Shown here: positions 23,509 to 35,820 of the stretch, one piece after another
Layout: each line of letters starts with the position of its first letter
Numbering within the stretch: position 1 is the first letter of the stretch
Assembly (NCBI GenBank): GCA_037501455.1
Contig: CM074856.1
Coordinates: 99,727,001-99,791,000 of the forward strand
DNA: 64,000 nt
From: Lantana camara
Lineage: Eukaryota; Streptophyta; Magnoliopsida; Lamiales; Verbenaceae
Direction: 5' to 3'
Position numbers and translations under genes: made by a program
Notes under the pieces: model-generated
The model's database searches: none
What the model was told of the DNA's origin: nothing
Seen by the model: the letters and a program-made list of their open reading frames with translations, nothing else

Positions 23509-24183
23509 AACAAATGGTCCACCCCGGAACATGCACGACCAGAAGTCACGACCCCTGGTGCACCTGAACAACTGAACACACAAAACAAAGACTCAGACCC
23601 AACAATAACCACAGAGTGACGCACGAAAATGCTCACGAATGCACACTCACAAAGCAACCAATTTAAATTAACGTATCACATTTCATACAAATTGCACGTA
23701 TTACAAGCCCAAATAATTCATATAATAACACGTCACGAATTTCATTTAGTTCATGAAGTCACAGGTTAAATTCTAACTAAGTCAGGAAAAGCACAAACGA
23801 AGGATAGGTAATTTATTTAACCATTCAAGATTTCATACAACACATAACCAATTTATATATAACATAATAGATTAAATTCCAATTTACGTGATTAAATCTT
23901 AATTGCATTGTTCCAAGTTTAGTTATCTATGGCATACTAATTTCTCTTAATCGAAATCGTGGTTAGCATATTTATTTATCAATTGACAAGGTCTATTTAA
24001 TTCAAATCATATAAATTTACATATTCAGGAAAATTACACAAACACCCCTTAAGCTGAACAATTAATACAAATTCATCATATCGGATTCCAATTTGCAAAT
24101 TAAAACATCTATACTTATCACATTGCATTCCATATAGGATATCACATATGTCGGCATATTTACAGATAGACAATTTCAACAAT
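23509..24183 (-). repeat. LTR A, fragment 3
   Basis: This continues LTR A after element K. The block AAATGGTCCACCCCG also occurs in LTR B at about 46780, which supports LTR identity and relatedness of A and B. It is AT-rich with no ORF of note. It ends ACAAT, where LTR B begins. Confidence 0.72.
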
Positions 24184-24821
24184 TGTCGCACCCCAAGCGA
24201 TGGGCACCACATCCCCGCACTATAACCCGACACGTGTAACGAAACAAGGACTCCGCACACGTACCGAGCTATAGCGAATGGGAGACAAAGCAAAATACCA
24301 GACTAAGCTAGGCGGTACTTAACCCTGTACAAAAGAAAATATACGAAATATGACAACAGAAGCCAGACAAAAATACCAACTTTCAAAAACTTTCTTACGT
24401 TAAACATACAGTGCAATACAAACATCAAAATCAACTACACGGGTTCGACTAATCTGGCAAACCTGTCCTATCCTGTCCCGAACAATTATACAACAAAACA
24501 GGTTCAACTGGCCCTAGAAACCTGTCCTGAATAATCATCAAATCACAACGGGTTCATCTAATCCGAGTACCTATCCCGAATTTCACACATTCAATTCATA
24601 AACGCAAACCTGCACAGAACATATCTTATACACAATTTAAGAATCATAATTCAGAACAAAATACTAAACAAACTCAACCGAACAGACAAAGACTCAACAG
24701 ACACGACACACCGCCACCTAACACGAACTCCAATAACCTGAACCTGCAACTAAAAACATAAAGGGGGAGGGGTCAGTCCAAAGACTGAGCGAGGGCTACC
24801 CACACACACCTACATATATAT
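24184..24821 (-). repeat. LTR B, left part (3' end of a minus-strand LTR)
   Basis: It begins on the plus strand TGTCGCACCCC, the reverse complement of an LTR end. It carries the CCGCACTATAACCCGACACGTG block also found in LTR A and the CTAGGCGG motif. Insertion of R3 at 24822 splits it; the remainder resumes at 46647. Flanking ACAAT (24179-24183) versus ACAAC (48498-48502) is a probable one-mismatch duplication. Confidence 0.75.
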
Positions 24822-26611
24822 TGTAGCACCCCAGACGGAGGATACCACATCCCCCGCACTAGGACTCAGACTCGGTCATGAAATAAGAAGTCCATGCCTG
24901 AATCCGAATCATAGCGAACGGGGAGACCAACTCACACACTAGGCTAGGCGGACCTAACCTGACAAAACTCAAAGTGCGGAAGCAATTAAAACCAACAACA
25001 ATAGATAGCGGAAGCGTTTAAAACAAAACATGCAAAGCAGGTGACGGGTTCAACTAACATAGATACCTAATCCCGAATATCAATTCATAATCCAATATAA
25101 TAATCAGCATAAGTATCATCAATATCTAATAACATCCAAATACTAGTGTACTAACCCCACAAGGGTTTAAGTCTAAGTAGAGCATGTAACATAACCTTCG
25201 AGTGTGAAATATAAATACATAACATAAGTAAAGTATGCGACAAATGCATCCTAACACCAACTAGACTGACAAGTGTGACTCCAAAGACTCACTTCCGCCT
25301 AGCTCAAGCCAAAAGATCCTGCAACTAAAAGATAAAATGAGGTGTCAGTCAACTGACTCAGTGAGGGGGCTAACCCACACCCGCAATATATATATAAGGA
25401 GCACAGCACAGAATAAAAGGATGGACTCACGAACCGGGGATAGCTGTAGCATAGCAAAACAGTTCGAAATAACCCAAATAGATATAGATGTAAGTTTAGA
25501 AATCATTTTCCAGAAAGACTCTATCCCGATTCATAATTGCATAATAACATAGTCAACTGCTCGGCGAGTACGAGCTTCTAACCTCAACTCCTCATAAAAT
25601 AGAAATAACATACCAACCTCAACTCCGGGTGATGGTAGGGTTGCACGACCCTAACCTTCGAGAATAAACCGTCTAAAATAGACTCACCCTCAAGGGGTAG
25701 CGAACCCACAAGAGTCCTCCCGGGCCTTAGCCGAAGGCTGAAGATACCACACCTTCCCTACAGCACGGGTCGCGTGAGGATATCTCGAATGGAACTACAC
25801 ACAGACTGATCCCTAACGGTCCTATATCGTTCCAGGGCTGTCTATTCCGTAGCTCGTTAGATCAACAACAGAACAGATCATAACATAACATACGCCAATC
25901 TTTCATGGCAATCTCGCTACATAATCAAAACACAACTGTTTTTCCAAAACAGCTTACATATGCCTAAAAAACTGGTTTATATATTTATATTCCTACGCGA
26001 TTGAACTTTAAGCCTCATGACCTCCAACCACGCAGGACGCACGCAAAATCATTAATATATCATATCCAGCACATACGTATCTATAGTAGAGTATACTCGC
26101 ATGCAAGGGTAGAAGTCAGCATGTAAAGGCCATAGGTCGCATAACTATACAAAATCCTAAACCTCACCTTGTGCAACTAGAGTCTGAGAGTGTGAATGGT
26201 CAAACACTCTAAACCTCGGGCCCACCGGCACCACGAAACTCTGTAACAAGACATACATAAGCCCAGACTTAAACTCTATATGAACCAAGTAAGACGCACG
26301 GCGTATCAAGAGATGAATTATATGTAATATAGAATGAAGTGTACATATAGGTCGCGTAGCATAGTTCACATATTCCACCAAATCATTCAATTAACAAAGT
26401 ATTAAGGTTTAACAATGCATTATGGAATGATACGAATCACATAGGTCAAGTAGCATAACACAGGACAACCTTTCATATGAAATTATTCAATTAAAATGAC
26501 GTATTATCATCTAAGAATGGAATCGAAGTCATGTCATAACATATAATTCATAAAGCATTTCGAACGGATCAAGTAAACACAAAAGTGCATGCATAAAAGG
26601 GGAACAGGGGG

Positions 26612-26815
26612 TTACGAACGGCCATTCCCATGCATAGTCTTGCATGGGAACGGTCCTTCCCGCGGATCTCCCCAGCGAAGCTGGGAACGGCCGTTCCCAG
26701 TCCAAGCTCACATGGGAACGGTCATTCCCATGTTGGGCCGCCTAAAACCAAACCCTAGCCCGGAAGGTCCGTTCCGGGCTTAAAGCACAAACGGGAACGG
26801 CCGTTCAGGCCATAG
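26612..26815. repeat. GGGAACGGCCGTTCCC-type palindrome cluster in R3, left LTR
   Basis: Six or so copies occur, including a perfect GGGAACGGCCGTTCCC near 26682 and variants with GGTCC or GGTCA centres. The motif matches that of element 1 although the LTRs are otherwise clearly different. Confidence 0.88.
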
Positions 26816-27417
26816 ATCTGGAACAGAAACTTGATAGTTTCGGGAAGAAGAAGGGGAACACCAAAAATCATCAATCCAACACGAAATCCACCATAAAATA
26901 TCACGAAATTCAGGTATAACATCATATAAGTCATGCTTAACATCAAAACATCAATTAATTCAAGTTTAGGAATGTTTTTGCCCAAAATCTCAAACACCCA
27001 TTTTCATGAAAATCAAGCTTCAACCATGGCAAGATGCATCCAACTCACTCCCTATCATACCATCAACAACTATAGCACATTTTTGACATGGAGAAACACA
27101 TATTCATGCTCAAGAACTCAAGGATCCATCATATAAACCATATTTTTCAAGTTGGGCATAAATCACCATTTTCACAAGACTTCCTCATATAAGCTCATAC
27201 ATTCAATTTCATGCCAAGATTCATGGATAGAAATGAAATACACATCAACGAAAATTCGTAGCTTACCTTGGCTCTGGAAATGATGAAGAAACGAGGGAGA
27301 TATGAGCTCTTAAAGGTGTAGGAAAGTCTTAGATCTTCATCCTCTCTTGAAGCTCTTCCATGGATGATATGATTTGTGTGAAGTGAAGATTAAAATGAAG
27401 CTAGGTTAGGGTTTTAT

Positions 27418-27430
27418 GGTATATATATGG
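27418..27430 (-). promoter_or_regulatory. TATA box of the R3 left LTR
   Basis: CCATATATATACC on the minus strand, followed by AAAACCCTAACCTAGC, is a good plant TATA context. Confidence 0.7.
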
Positions 27431-27942
27431 TGGCTAAAGATTTCTTTAGGGTTTCCAAGATATAATATGAGGCTAGAGGCTTTATTAGGATTTGGGCTCA
27501 AATAAATGACTTCCAGCCCAATAGGTAAAAGTAAAAGGGTTTAACGTCTAAACAGTTTCCGAAAGGCATAAAGTAAATTCCATTGGATCCGAATCACCGA
27601 ATCAAGTCCAATGGTGGTGTCAGAATTCGAATTCGAATTCCCGAGCTCATATTGGTCTCGAACGACCCAGACTCACCAAACTTGAGTTAGGCCCAAAACA
27701 CACAAATAGGTCCAAGTCCTATTTAAATCCAACTCCGAAAATTAATTTAAATTCATCCAAGTTCCATTCTTAAGTTGTCATGCAAGAATTCATATTTTAC
27801 CATTTTGAATTTTAGTCAATTAAGTCACATTTTCTATCAATGTTGGAGTTAAACACATAAAAAGGGAATTAAATCACATAAGTGCGTAAGGTAAACTCTC
27901 TCGTCACGCATACCTGTATGATTTATCGGACGGGGCATCACA

Positions 27943-28104
27943 ATCTCCCCTCCTTAGGAGAACCTGGTCCCCAGGTTCACTCTTCGGCTTCAAACAACCC
28001 GGACACAACTTCTTCATCTCCTCCTTAGTTTCCCAAGTTGATTTCTCTGATTTCTGTCCTTTCCACAGTGCCCTAACCATAGGAATTTGCTTGTTTTCCC
28101 TACA
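27943..28104 (-). pseudogene. R3 purine tract and chromodomain tail
   Basis: Minus-strand AAGGAGGGGAGAT next to the LTR is the purine tract. Upstream of it the minus strand reads NKQIPMVRALWKGQKSEKS, then TWETKEEMKKLCP, a match to the chromodomain end of T and D. The frame runs through the purine tract (LLRRGDC) into the LTR. Nothing else of pol remains. Confidence 0.85.
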
Positions 28105-28287
28105 CTTGTATCTCCCGAATTGGATTTAAACTAGATACTTCACAATCATCAAGTCCGAAGCAAATTGTAATTCTTCTATCGTAAAACAGCCATCTCTTCG
28201 ATGTAGGACCAACGTCTCTTCAAGGACGTCCCATTCTTGCTTATTCTGGTCCGTAGTCGTCGACGTGCATCGTAACCGAGACATACA

Positions 28288-28686
28288 GAGAGATTCCCAT
28301 CTCTCAGCACAAAAGGGGAGAGAACCCCGTCTCTCGAACACAAAAAGCGAGAGAACCCCGTCTCTCGATCACACAAGAGAGAGCCCCGTCTCTCGAGCAG
28401 ACAATTCAGAGAACCCCGTCTCTCAAACATATAATGAGAGAACCCCGTCTCTCAACCTAAGTCTGACAGATTCCAACATCTGCCAACATTCTAGTTTGAG
28501 AAAATCCAGCATTTCTCAAACCCTTAGATTCAAAAGAATCCAGCATCTCCGAATATCTAAGTACAAGAGAATCCAACATCTCTCGTGCACAAAACTTAGA
28601 AAGAATCCAACATCTTTCTATCACATAAATAGAGAGAATCCTACATCTCTCCAACACGTAAAAAGAGAGAGCCTAAGGTCTCTCTT
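28288..28686. repeat. Tandem array of about 13 small hairpins in R3
   Basis: Units about 30 bases apart each form an inverted repeat of 5-9 bp with a short loop. Examples are GAGAGAT-TCCC-ATCTCTC (28288), CGAGAGA-ACCCCG-TCTCTCG (28348), TGAGAGA/TCTCTCA (28435), CAGAT/ATCTG (28467), TTTGAGAAA/TTTCTCAAA (28495), TAGAAAGA/TCTTTCTA (28597) and AAGAGAGA/TCTCTCTT (28663). Stems change between units while pairing is kept. Loops are ACCCCG-like in early units and ATCCAACA-like in later ones. Frames across the array are probably by-products. Confidence 0.85.
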
Positions 28687-28689
28687 GCA

Positions 28690-30275
28690 CATAAATCCAC
28701 AGATCAACATTCATACATACGCAAATCAGAGTAACACTTGTTCAAAAGTATGCGGTGCATGTTGGGTGTACCTTACACAACTGATATCGGTATCCCTTGA
28801 GTATAGATTCAACGCTCATACCTCAACTCAAGGGGGATATCGCTATGGAATCCCTGTAAAACAAGGTCTTAGTATGTATGTATGTTATATGCGAGGTTAG
28901 TGAGCAATCAGAGGAGTTTTAAATCACATAGTCATATATAGTTCTCATAAGTACATAACTCATTCATTTCAGCAACGGTTCATAACAAGTAGAAATTCCA
29001 AATTACAAATCCTAGATCAGATATCCAAGTTATCACAATTAAAACCATAGTCATCACACATATCAAGCAAAATAAGGTAAGAGTATTTAAGTGATGCATG
29101 TATGCAAATGCCATGAATGCTTGGCGTACCGATCACTATAGTGTCAAACTCTTGACAGGAAGTGGAGACGAAGTGGTAGGAGTTGATTAAGCCGATAATG
29201 ATGCAATCTTCGTCATTAGAACTTCTTGTCTTAAATCTTTTGATGTGAAGAGGCAATTCAGCAATTATATCCATCATCCAACTCTCTACTAAACCATAAT
29301 CCTTGCTTAACCAGAATCATCCACCGTCTCCTTCAAGAACTCTGACCTATGTGTTAAACCTTAATATGCTAATCCTCAAGAAATTACCCATAATTCGATT
29401 GCCAATCAGAAATCTATCTCAGAGCTGAGTTTGACGCTAGTGGTATTAATCATTTCCGAAAGCAATCCATGGTATATGCTTCTAAAACTTGAATAAAATC
29501 TTTTGGCATCTATGTGATCTATTCTCATCTCATCAGAATCTTCCATCTCAACAGAATCTTCCATCTCACCTTGAAGAAAACACCCAGAGAGCTAACAACC
29601 AATCTTGTCTTGTCATTTGTTAACTCTAAACGGTACCAAAACCTTCAACACCCACCGGTGGTTTGTAGCTCGTTGCTTAAGTTAGCACCAACATGGTTAC
29701 TTATCCGCATCCCTTGAACTTGATCGGATTCTTCTACATTAACTCGTTTCCATCAACAAGGTGACTACTTCCAAATGAATGAATCCTCAAGGTGAAAATT
29801 CGTCAAACTCCATCTTTCAATTGACTTTAAGATAGTAAGTCAATATAGCAAATCTCATTCCTTCAACTCTGAACTTTTGATGACCATTGATCTTGGTAAA
29901 GAATCCTTTCATCTTCGAATTATGGCATGTTTTCGTTGTAGTGCCAATAGGTAGTGTTATCGGAGGGAAATCTCAGTGTTGACTCATAGGGCACCCTGAA
30001 ATTCAACCACTAAATTCGATGCATGCGGGTTGAAGATGCAAATGAAATGTAACACGTAAATCACGTAAATGCAATAATTAGTTGCAATTTATAAAGCACA
30101 TAAAATAAGATGTTGCATAATCAAAGTCATAATGTGCACACAATCATATAATCACGAAATAATTCACGCCGAAGGTTAAAATATCAAGTCAAACAAATGC
30201 AATGCACAATTATTCCAATGCCATACGACCTAGACAGACTCAACACGACTCAAGAGCTCGGTTTTGCAACCTAGA
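28690..30275 (-). other. R3 non-coding internal region
   Basis: No gag or pol similarity was recognised on either strand. A further inverted repeat, CCCTTGAG (28794) with CTCAAGGG (28827), lies just beyond the hairpin array, and CAGAATCTTCCATCTCA is repeated twice near 29535-29570. Confidence 0.6.
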
Positions 30276-30287
30276 GCTCTGATACCA
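30276..30287 (-). other. Primer-binding site of R3 (initiator tRNA-Met)
   Basis: TGGTATCAGAGC on the minus strand, 8 bases from the LTR edge at 30296. The flanking 30253-30280 forms a stem with a GCAA loop. Confidence 0.93.
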
Positions 30288-30295
30288 CTTAAGGA

Positions 30296-31529
30296 TGTAG
30301 CACCCCAAACGGAGGATACCACATCCCCCGCACCAGGACTCAGACTCAGTCATCAAATAGGAAGTCCATGCCCGAATCCGAATCATAGCGAACTGGAGAC
30401 CAACTCACACACTAGGCTAGGCGGATCTAACCTGACAAACTCAGAGTGCGGAAGCAATTCAAACCAACAGCAATAGATAGCAGAAGCGTTTAAAACAAAA
30501 CATGCAAAGCAGGTGACGGGTTCAACTAGCATAGATACCTAATCCCGAATATCAATTCATAATCCAATATAATAATCAGTATAAGTATCATCAGTATCTA
30601 ATAACATCTAAATACTAGCTTATTAACCTTACACGGGTTTAAGTCTAAGTAGAGCATGTAACATAACCTTCGGGTGTGAAACATAAATACATAACATAAG
30701 TAATATATGCGATAAATGCATCTTAACACCAACTAGACTGACAAGTGTGACTCCGAAGACTCACGTCCGCCTAGCTCAAGCCAAAAGATCCTGCAACTAA
30801 AAGATAAAATGAGGTGTCAGTCAACTGACTGAGTGAGGGGGCTAACGCACACCCGCAATATATATAAAGAGCACAGCACGAAAGGGGTAGCGAACCCACA
30901 AGAGTCCTCCCCGGCCTTAGCCGAAGGCTCAAGATACCACACCTTCCCTACAGCACGGGTCGCGTGAGGATATCTCAAATGGAACTACACACAGACTGAT
31001 CCCTGACGGTCCTATACCGTTTCAGGGCTGTCTATCCCATAGCTCCTTGGATCCACAACTGAACAGATCATAACAAAACATACGCCTATCTTTCATGGCA
31101 ATCTCGCCACATAATCAAAACACAACTGTTTTTCCAAAATAGCTTACATATGCCTCAAAAACTGGTTTATATATTTATATTCCTACGCGATTGAACTTTA
31201 AGCCTCATGACCTCCACCACGCAGGACGCACGCAAAATCATAAACATATCATATCCAACACATACGTATCTATAGTAGAGTATACTCGCATGCAAGGGTA
31301 GAAATCAGCATGTAAAGGCCATAGGTCGCATAACTATACAAAATCCTAAACCTCACCTTGTGCAAGTAGAGTCTGAGAGTGTGAAGGGCCAAACACTCTA
31401 AACCTCAGGCCCACCGGCACCACCAAACTCTGTGACAAGACATACATAAGCCCAGACTTAAACTCTATATGAACCAAGTAAGACGCACGGCGTATCAAGA
31501 GATGAATGATATGTAATATAGAATGAAGT
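30296..31529 (-). repeat. 5' LTR of R3 (right copy), part 1
   Basis: It repeats the left LTR from TGTAGCACCCC but lacks about 287 bases at 30884. T interrupts it after GAAGT. Confidence 0.92.
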
Positions 31530-32610
31530 TGTAACAGCCCAAAACAGGGCCTGGATGAAAACAGTAAGTTGAGACAGTGGTAAAGCGTTTATAGACCGTG
31601 ATCCAACTTTTTGAATCATCATGCATTGCATTCTTACATGAACTTTGTGCTCGTATATGATCTGACATGTTTTAAGGGGGAATTCTTGACCTTTGATTCA
31701 GTTTACTATTCATAACCCGAGCCTACCTTGTTCATATTGCTACTCGAACCCTAGAGGTTCATCACATATGTTTCCCAATCGTTTGAACTTGTTTCCCGAA
31801 CTCAGAAAGTCTTTCTTGAGCCATAAGGGTATTTTTGGAACTTACCGACCAAAGTTACTATTCATCAGAAAATGATCTTTTGATTCTGATACCTTTTCCT
31901 ACCCAAGTTACAGTCGAATCGATCCTTGAGTCGAGACGAGTCTTTTGAAATCATTCTTGGCTTGGAAATCCATTCCGGAACTTTGTTTTATTGAAAACGT
32001 TTTTGAAAACCCTAGTTTACTATTCCTTTTACGAACGGTTTTCATTCGGAAAATGTTTTCTCTTCGGATTTGCACTACTTGAGCTATTTCAAGATTTTTG
32101 AGATGTTTTACAACTCTTGATTCAAACCCTAGCTTGAAATTTTGAAGCGTACGTTCGTACATGAGAATTCACTATTCATCCTACGTTTTCAACTTTTTAA
32201 CGGTAAAACGTTTTATAGTCGATTTGGACTCAAAACGCTTCTCGATTTATTTCTTGAATTTTGGAAGCAATCCGGACTTGAAAATCATTCTAGAAAGTCG
32301 TTTTTCACTCGTGTTGAGTTTCGAGCTCAAAACTTTTATTCACTAAAACTAATGTATCTTTCAAACTGTAAATCCGATTTCGATGAATGAATATGTGTTT
32401 CGAAGCTAATTTTCTTGCCGTCGGAATGGTTATAATTCCAGCCACTTATCCTTGAGTCTTGAGGGACGAAATTACAGAAATACCCCCAGCAGCCCCAATT
32501 TTAGCTTCAACATCCCTAAAGCTTCTAGAAGATACAAGTGGATGAACTCTTGTTTTGCTCTCCTACCCTTAAGCCATATATAATTGCAAGGTGAGGGGCT
32601 TCTTCACACC

Positions 32611-32618
32611 TATATATA
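32611..32618 (+). promoter_or_regulatory. TATA box of the T 5' LTR
   Basis: TATATATA in CACACCTATATATACCCC, repeated at 42971-42978 in the 3' LTR, about 1080 bases into the LTR. Confidence 0.78.
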
Positions 32619-33414
32619 CCCCTCTCATGGCATTTGAATCCTTGCTCAAAGTTGTGTTGACAACACCCTTTCTCTCCCTCTCCTCCCCCTCTTGCCGTCG
32701 GCACCCCCCATTAGAAGCTAGGTTAGTTTGTTTTGTTTTTATGTTATTTTAGTTTAGTTTATGTTTTTATGTTATGGTATGTTTATATTATGTTTAGGTT
32801 GGGTCTTAGGGTCTTCCCTAAGCCATATAGGATTTTATTTTATGCATTTATTATATAGTTTTCATGATATGTTTTGATAGTTGTTTATATGTTTTAATTG
32901 TTTAGTATATGCATGAATATGTTATCAATTGCTCTAGTATATGCTTTGATCATGTGATATGGTTGTTATATTAGGAGAATTGATGCATGATTATGGAATT
33001 TGAATTATGTTCATGCATGCTAGCTAATGGAATAGTGATTTACAATTTATTATGTCACAACTTGTTACATGTTGATATGGAATTAAATTGTTACATGTTA
33101 CATGCCCAAAGGTTCATGATATATGATATGATATGATATGAAATATGTTGTGACATGTTGTCACATTGTTATATGACTCTTGAATTATGAATTGAGCTTA
33201 TGATATGATTTGGATTAATGGATTAGTGCCTTGATTATGTTATACACTTTAATAGTGTCACATGTTATAACCTAAGATAGATTAGTGTTTCATAACTTGA
33301 TCTTATGCCTTAATTGGATCTCTTAACCATAGGTTATACCTTTAACCTAGATCACACTTGATTATATTAACATGAACTTGAAACTATAGGTTATAATCAA
33401 GATCATAATTTGAT

Positions 33415-33625
33415 TAGGGTGTGTGTGTGTGTGCATGCCGTGTGTGTGTGTTCGTGCATGGTGTGTGTGTACCGTGTGTGTGTGGGTGTGTGTATAGTAA
33501 GGGTTTGACCCGACCCTTTGACCCGACATGTGAATAGTAACCTGTGAATAGTAATCGTGAATAGTAATCTAGAATAGTAATCTTGAATAGTACTTTTGAA
33601 TAGTGCTTTTGAATAGTAAAAATGA
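33415..33625. repeat. GT-rich microsatellite followed by GAATAGTAA tandem repeat
   Basis: GTGTGTGTGT tracts (33419-33493) precede about seven units of a GAATAGTAA-containing 11-13 base repeat. The 3' LTR copy (43785-43955) has fewer units of both. Confidence 0.9.
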
Positions 33626-34613
33626 ATTAAAACTTGTCCTTTCTTAATAGACATTTGCACCTAGGGTTTCCATATCCAGGGTCTAAAATGTGTTTTCAAA
33701 ATGTGTTTTCTTTCGTGGACTTGTTTTATAACTTAAGGTTTACGATAGGATTCATAACTTGACAAAAGCTTACTCGGTTATAGTAAGATCATAGTCTAAC
33801 GTTAAGAGTAACTCACTTTGACGTATTCCTTTGTGTGTTACCTTTCTTGAATACCTTAAATAGTATTACTCTCTTGTGTTACATGTTCCTTGTTCATTGT
33901 TTCATGCATTTCATATGCATCTTGGTTAGTAGTGGGTCTTAGTTCTTAAGCTCACTCTAGTACACCACCTACAGGAGTTAAAGTTGAGCACTTGGATCCC
34001 CAGGGCACCGCATAATCTGTCTACCTCCCTTTTTGGTACTATTAGGTGAGGTGAAGCTATAAATGTTTTCCAACTGGAACCACGATTATACTATCGTATC
34101 ATATGTTTTGAAATTCAAAGCTAAACCTCGTTTTGAAGTATCCTTTTTTTCGGGACATTCTCTTGAAAGGATCATTCATACTTTAATAGTATACCTTGAT
34201 CTACAGCACATGTTTTCCAAAGTTCTGCATTCTTGTTCAAAGACAGTTACATGTTTTGCATATGTTTTCAAAGTACAGTTTACAGACAGTTTCACATGTT
34301 TTCAGACAGAATCACATGTTTTACAGTTTACATGTTTCACATGTTTTCAATGCAAGCATGCAGTTTACAGTTTGGGCCCGGCAGTTATGTGTGGAGGTGA
34401 TGCTCCGGAGGTGAGCGCCAACGACATCACCAATACCGGCCGCCACACTTAGACTATTGACACCGACTTTTAACAGGAGGTTTGTTAAGTCAGGACAATT
34501 TGTCTGGGAACGGACAGCAAATCTGTTCCCATTACATGTTTACAGGTCGCCTATGGCTAGCTACCCGAAGTGACAACCGGTGGAGGATGGTGCATGTTTG
34601 TATGCGTTGGTAA

Positions 34614-34773
34614 GAGTTGTTGTTGACCTTGGTCCGATAGTCTACTATGTGCGGAGTTGTTGTTGACCTTGGTCCGATGCTCTACTATATGTGGGGTTAT
34701 TGTTGATCTTGGTCCGATACTCTACTACACGTGGAATTATCGTTGATCCTGGTCCGATGCTCTACCGAATCAT
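34614..34773. repeat. Four tandem 40-base repeats in the T 5' LTR
   Basis: Each unit contains TTGTTGACCTTGGTCCGAT or a close variant; the four units are imperfect. The same array is at 45000-45159. Confidence 0.93.
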
Positions 34774-35641
34774 GTTTTCTGGAGTAAGGATGGAGGAGCC
34801 TAGCTTGCGGGCAAAATTCTGTTTCATAAAGGATGGTTCATATCTGGAAAAGTTCACTTTACCCTTATCCCGTTTTATGAAAGAACTATGAACCATCAAC
34901 AGCATATGTGTGCGCGTGTGATAGCATTCATGAAAATGTTTTATAACGTGCATTCTTTTACAGCATCGCATTCAAAAGAGTTTTATCAACCGAACTTATT
35001 TCAAGTTATTCTTTAAAGCATCGCATTTAACAGTTTCGAACTTTACTTCAAGTTCTTTAATTCAGTACTTTCTTTAAAGTATTCCCTCACTTAGTCCTTT
35101 TGACTAATACCTCTCCCGTTTTCTTGCCTCGTGGTTTCAGGTCTTGCAGCCGCAGTCTAGAGGTATCTTGAAGCTCTAGATTGTCATTTTTCTTTCAGTC
35201 AGGACTTAGTATTACTTCCTCTTTTGCGTCCTGCATATGTTTTAGGGTTGCATCACTTTATGTTTCTGTATATGTTTCTGAATACTTGAGTATCTTTGTT
35301 ATACTCTTTCTGCTACTCTGTTACCGATATTTTGAACTCTGTTGTATCGGTACTTATATGTGAATATGTTATATGTTCTGATATGCCGAGTCTCTCTTAC
35401 AAGATCAATATGTTCTTGCTTGTTACATGCCATCACGCACATGTTTTGAAAAGTTTTAAAATACTCTGATTTTCCGCTGCATAGCCACATCGTTGTACAT
35501 GTATAGTTCTGATAGACAGCCGTTCGCTGGAGTATTTCTTGATTGATGGCTCACACCATTACTTGAGGGGTGCTTCAGTGCGGGGGTTGAGACGCCGCTC
35601 TCCTCTTGTTCTGGTACGGGTGGGGGCGTTACAGCTTGAGG

Positions 35642-35653
35642 TGGTATCAGAGC
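35642..35653 (+). other. Primer-binding site of T (initiator tRNA-Met)
   Basis: TGGTATCAGAGC starts 8 bases after the LTR. AGAGCA (35649) pairs with TGCTCT (35687), and GGTTAAGT (35658) with ACTTAACC (35674). Confidence 0.95.
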
Positions 35654-35820
35654 ATCGGGTTAAGTAAGAAGAGACTTAACCTAGATTGCTCTCATGTTAC
35701 ATCATGGATTGTTCACGCATTGCATCCAGGATCATTCTCATATTGCATCGAGACAGGATATTTGGGGATTACATGGTTCTGTTATCTGGATTTCATATCT
35801 GTGGTATCTTCTGTATAGCT

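Larger units (their letters stand above)
24822..27942 (-). repeat. 3' LTR of R3 (left copy, complete, 3121 bp)
   Basis: On the minus strand it runs from TGTGATGCCCCGTC (27942) to GGGGTGCTACA (24822). Landmarks on the minus strand are a TATA box, a palindrome cluster, donor-like AAG/GTGAGG at about 26168/26167, acceptor-like TTGCAG at about 25319, and the GCTAGGCGG/CCGCCTAG pair. It carries about 287 bases (25405-25691) missing from the right copy. Confidence 0.9.
31530..35633 (+). repeat. 5' LTR of element T (4104 bp)
   Basis: It contains TATA TATATATA at 32611-32618, GT-rich and GAATAGTAA repeats at 33415-33625, a donor-like TTAG/GTGAGG at 34045/34046, four 40-base repeats at 34614-34773, and an acceptor-like GGTTTCAG ending at 35140. 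Short frames in it are not conserved proteins. Confidence 0.95.

Noticed and set aside
28288..28686. CRISPR-like appearance of the regularly spaced repeats
   Set aside because: Units are variable hairpins with short AT-rich gaps inside a plant retrotransposon; there are no unique spacers of constant length and no cas genes.
28265..28900. 211-codon plus-strand open frame across the hairpin array
   Set aside because: Its repeats (RTPSL, ENPVS) simply translate the hairpin units, opposite to the strand of R3, and no domain is visible.
33415..33500. Telomere-like or Z-DNA signal in the GT tract
   Set aside because: It is a GTGTGT microsatellite with no TTTAGGG units; nothing beyond ordinary simple repeat is supported.
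34063..34452. 129-codon frame in the T 5' LTR
   Set aside because: Only partly kept in the 3' LTR copy (44391-44729), dominated by ACATGTTTT-type repeats; no domain.
35686..35820. Upstream ATG extension of the extra ORF in T as a signal peptide
   Set aside because: The added 45 residues look like translated leader sequence next to the primer site; ATG 35821 is the more natural start.
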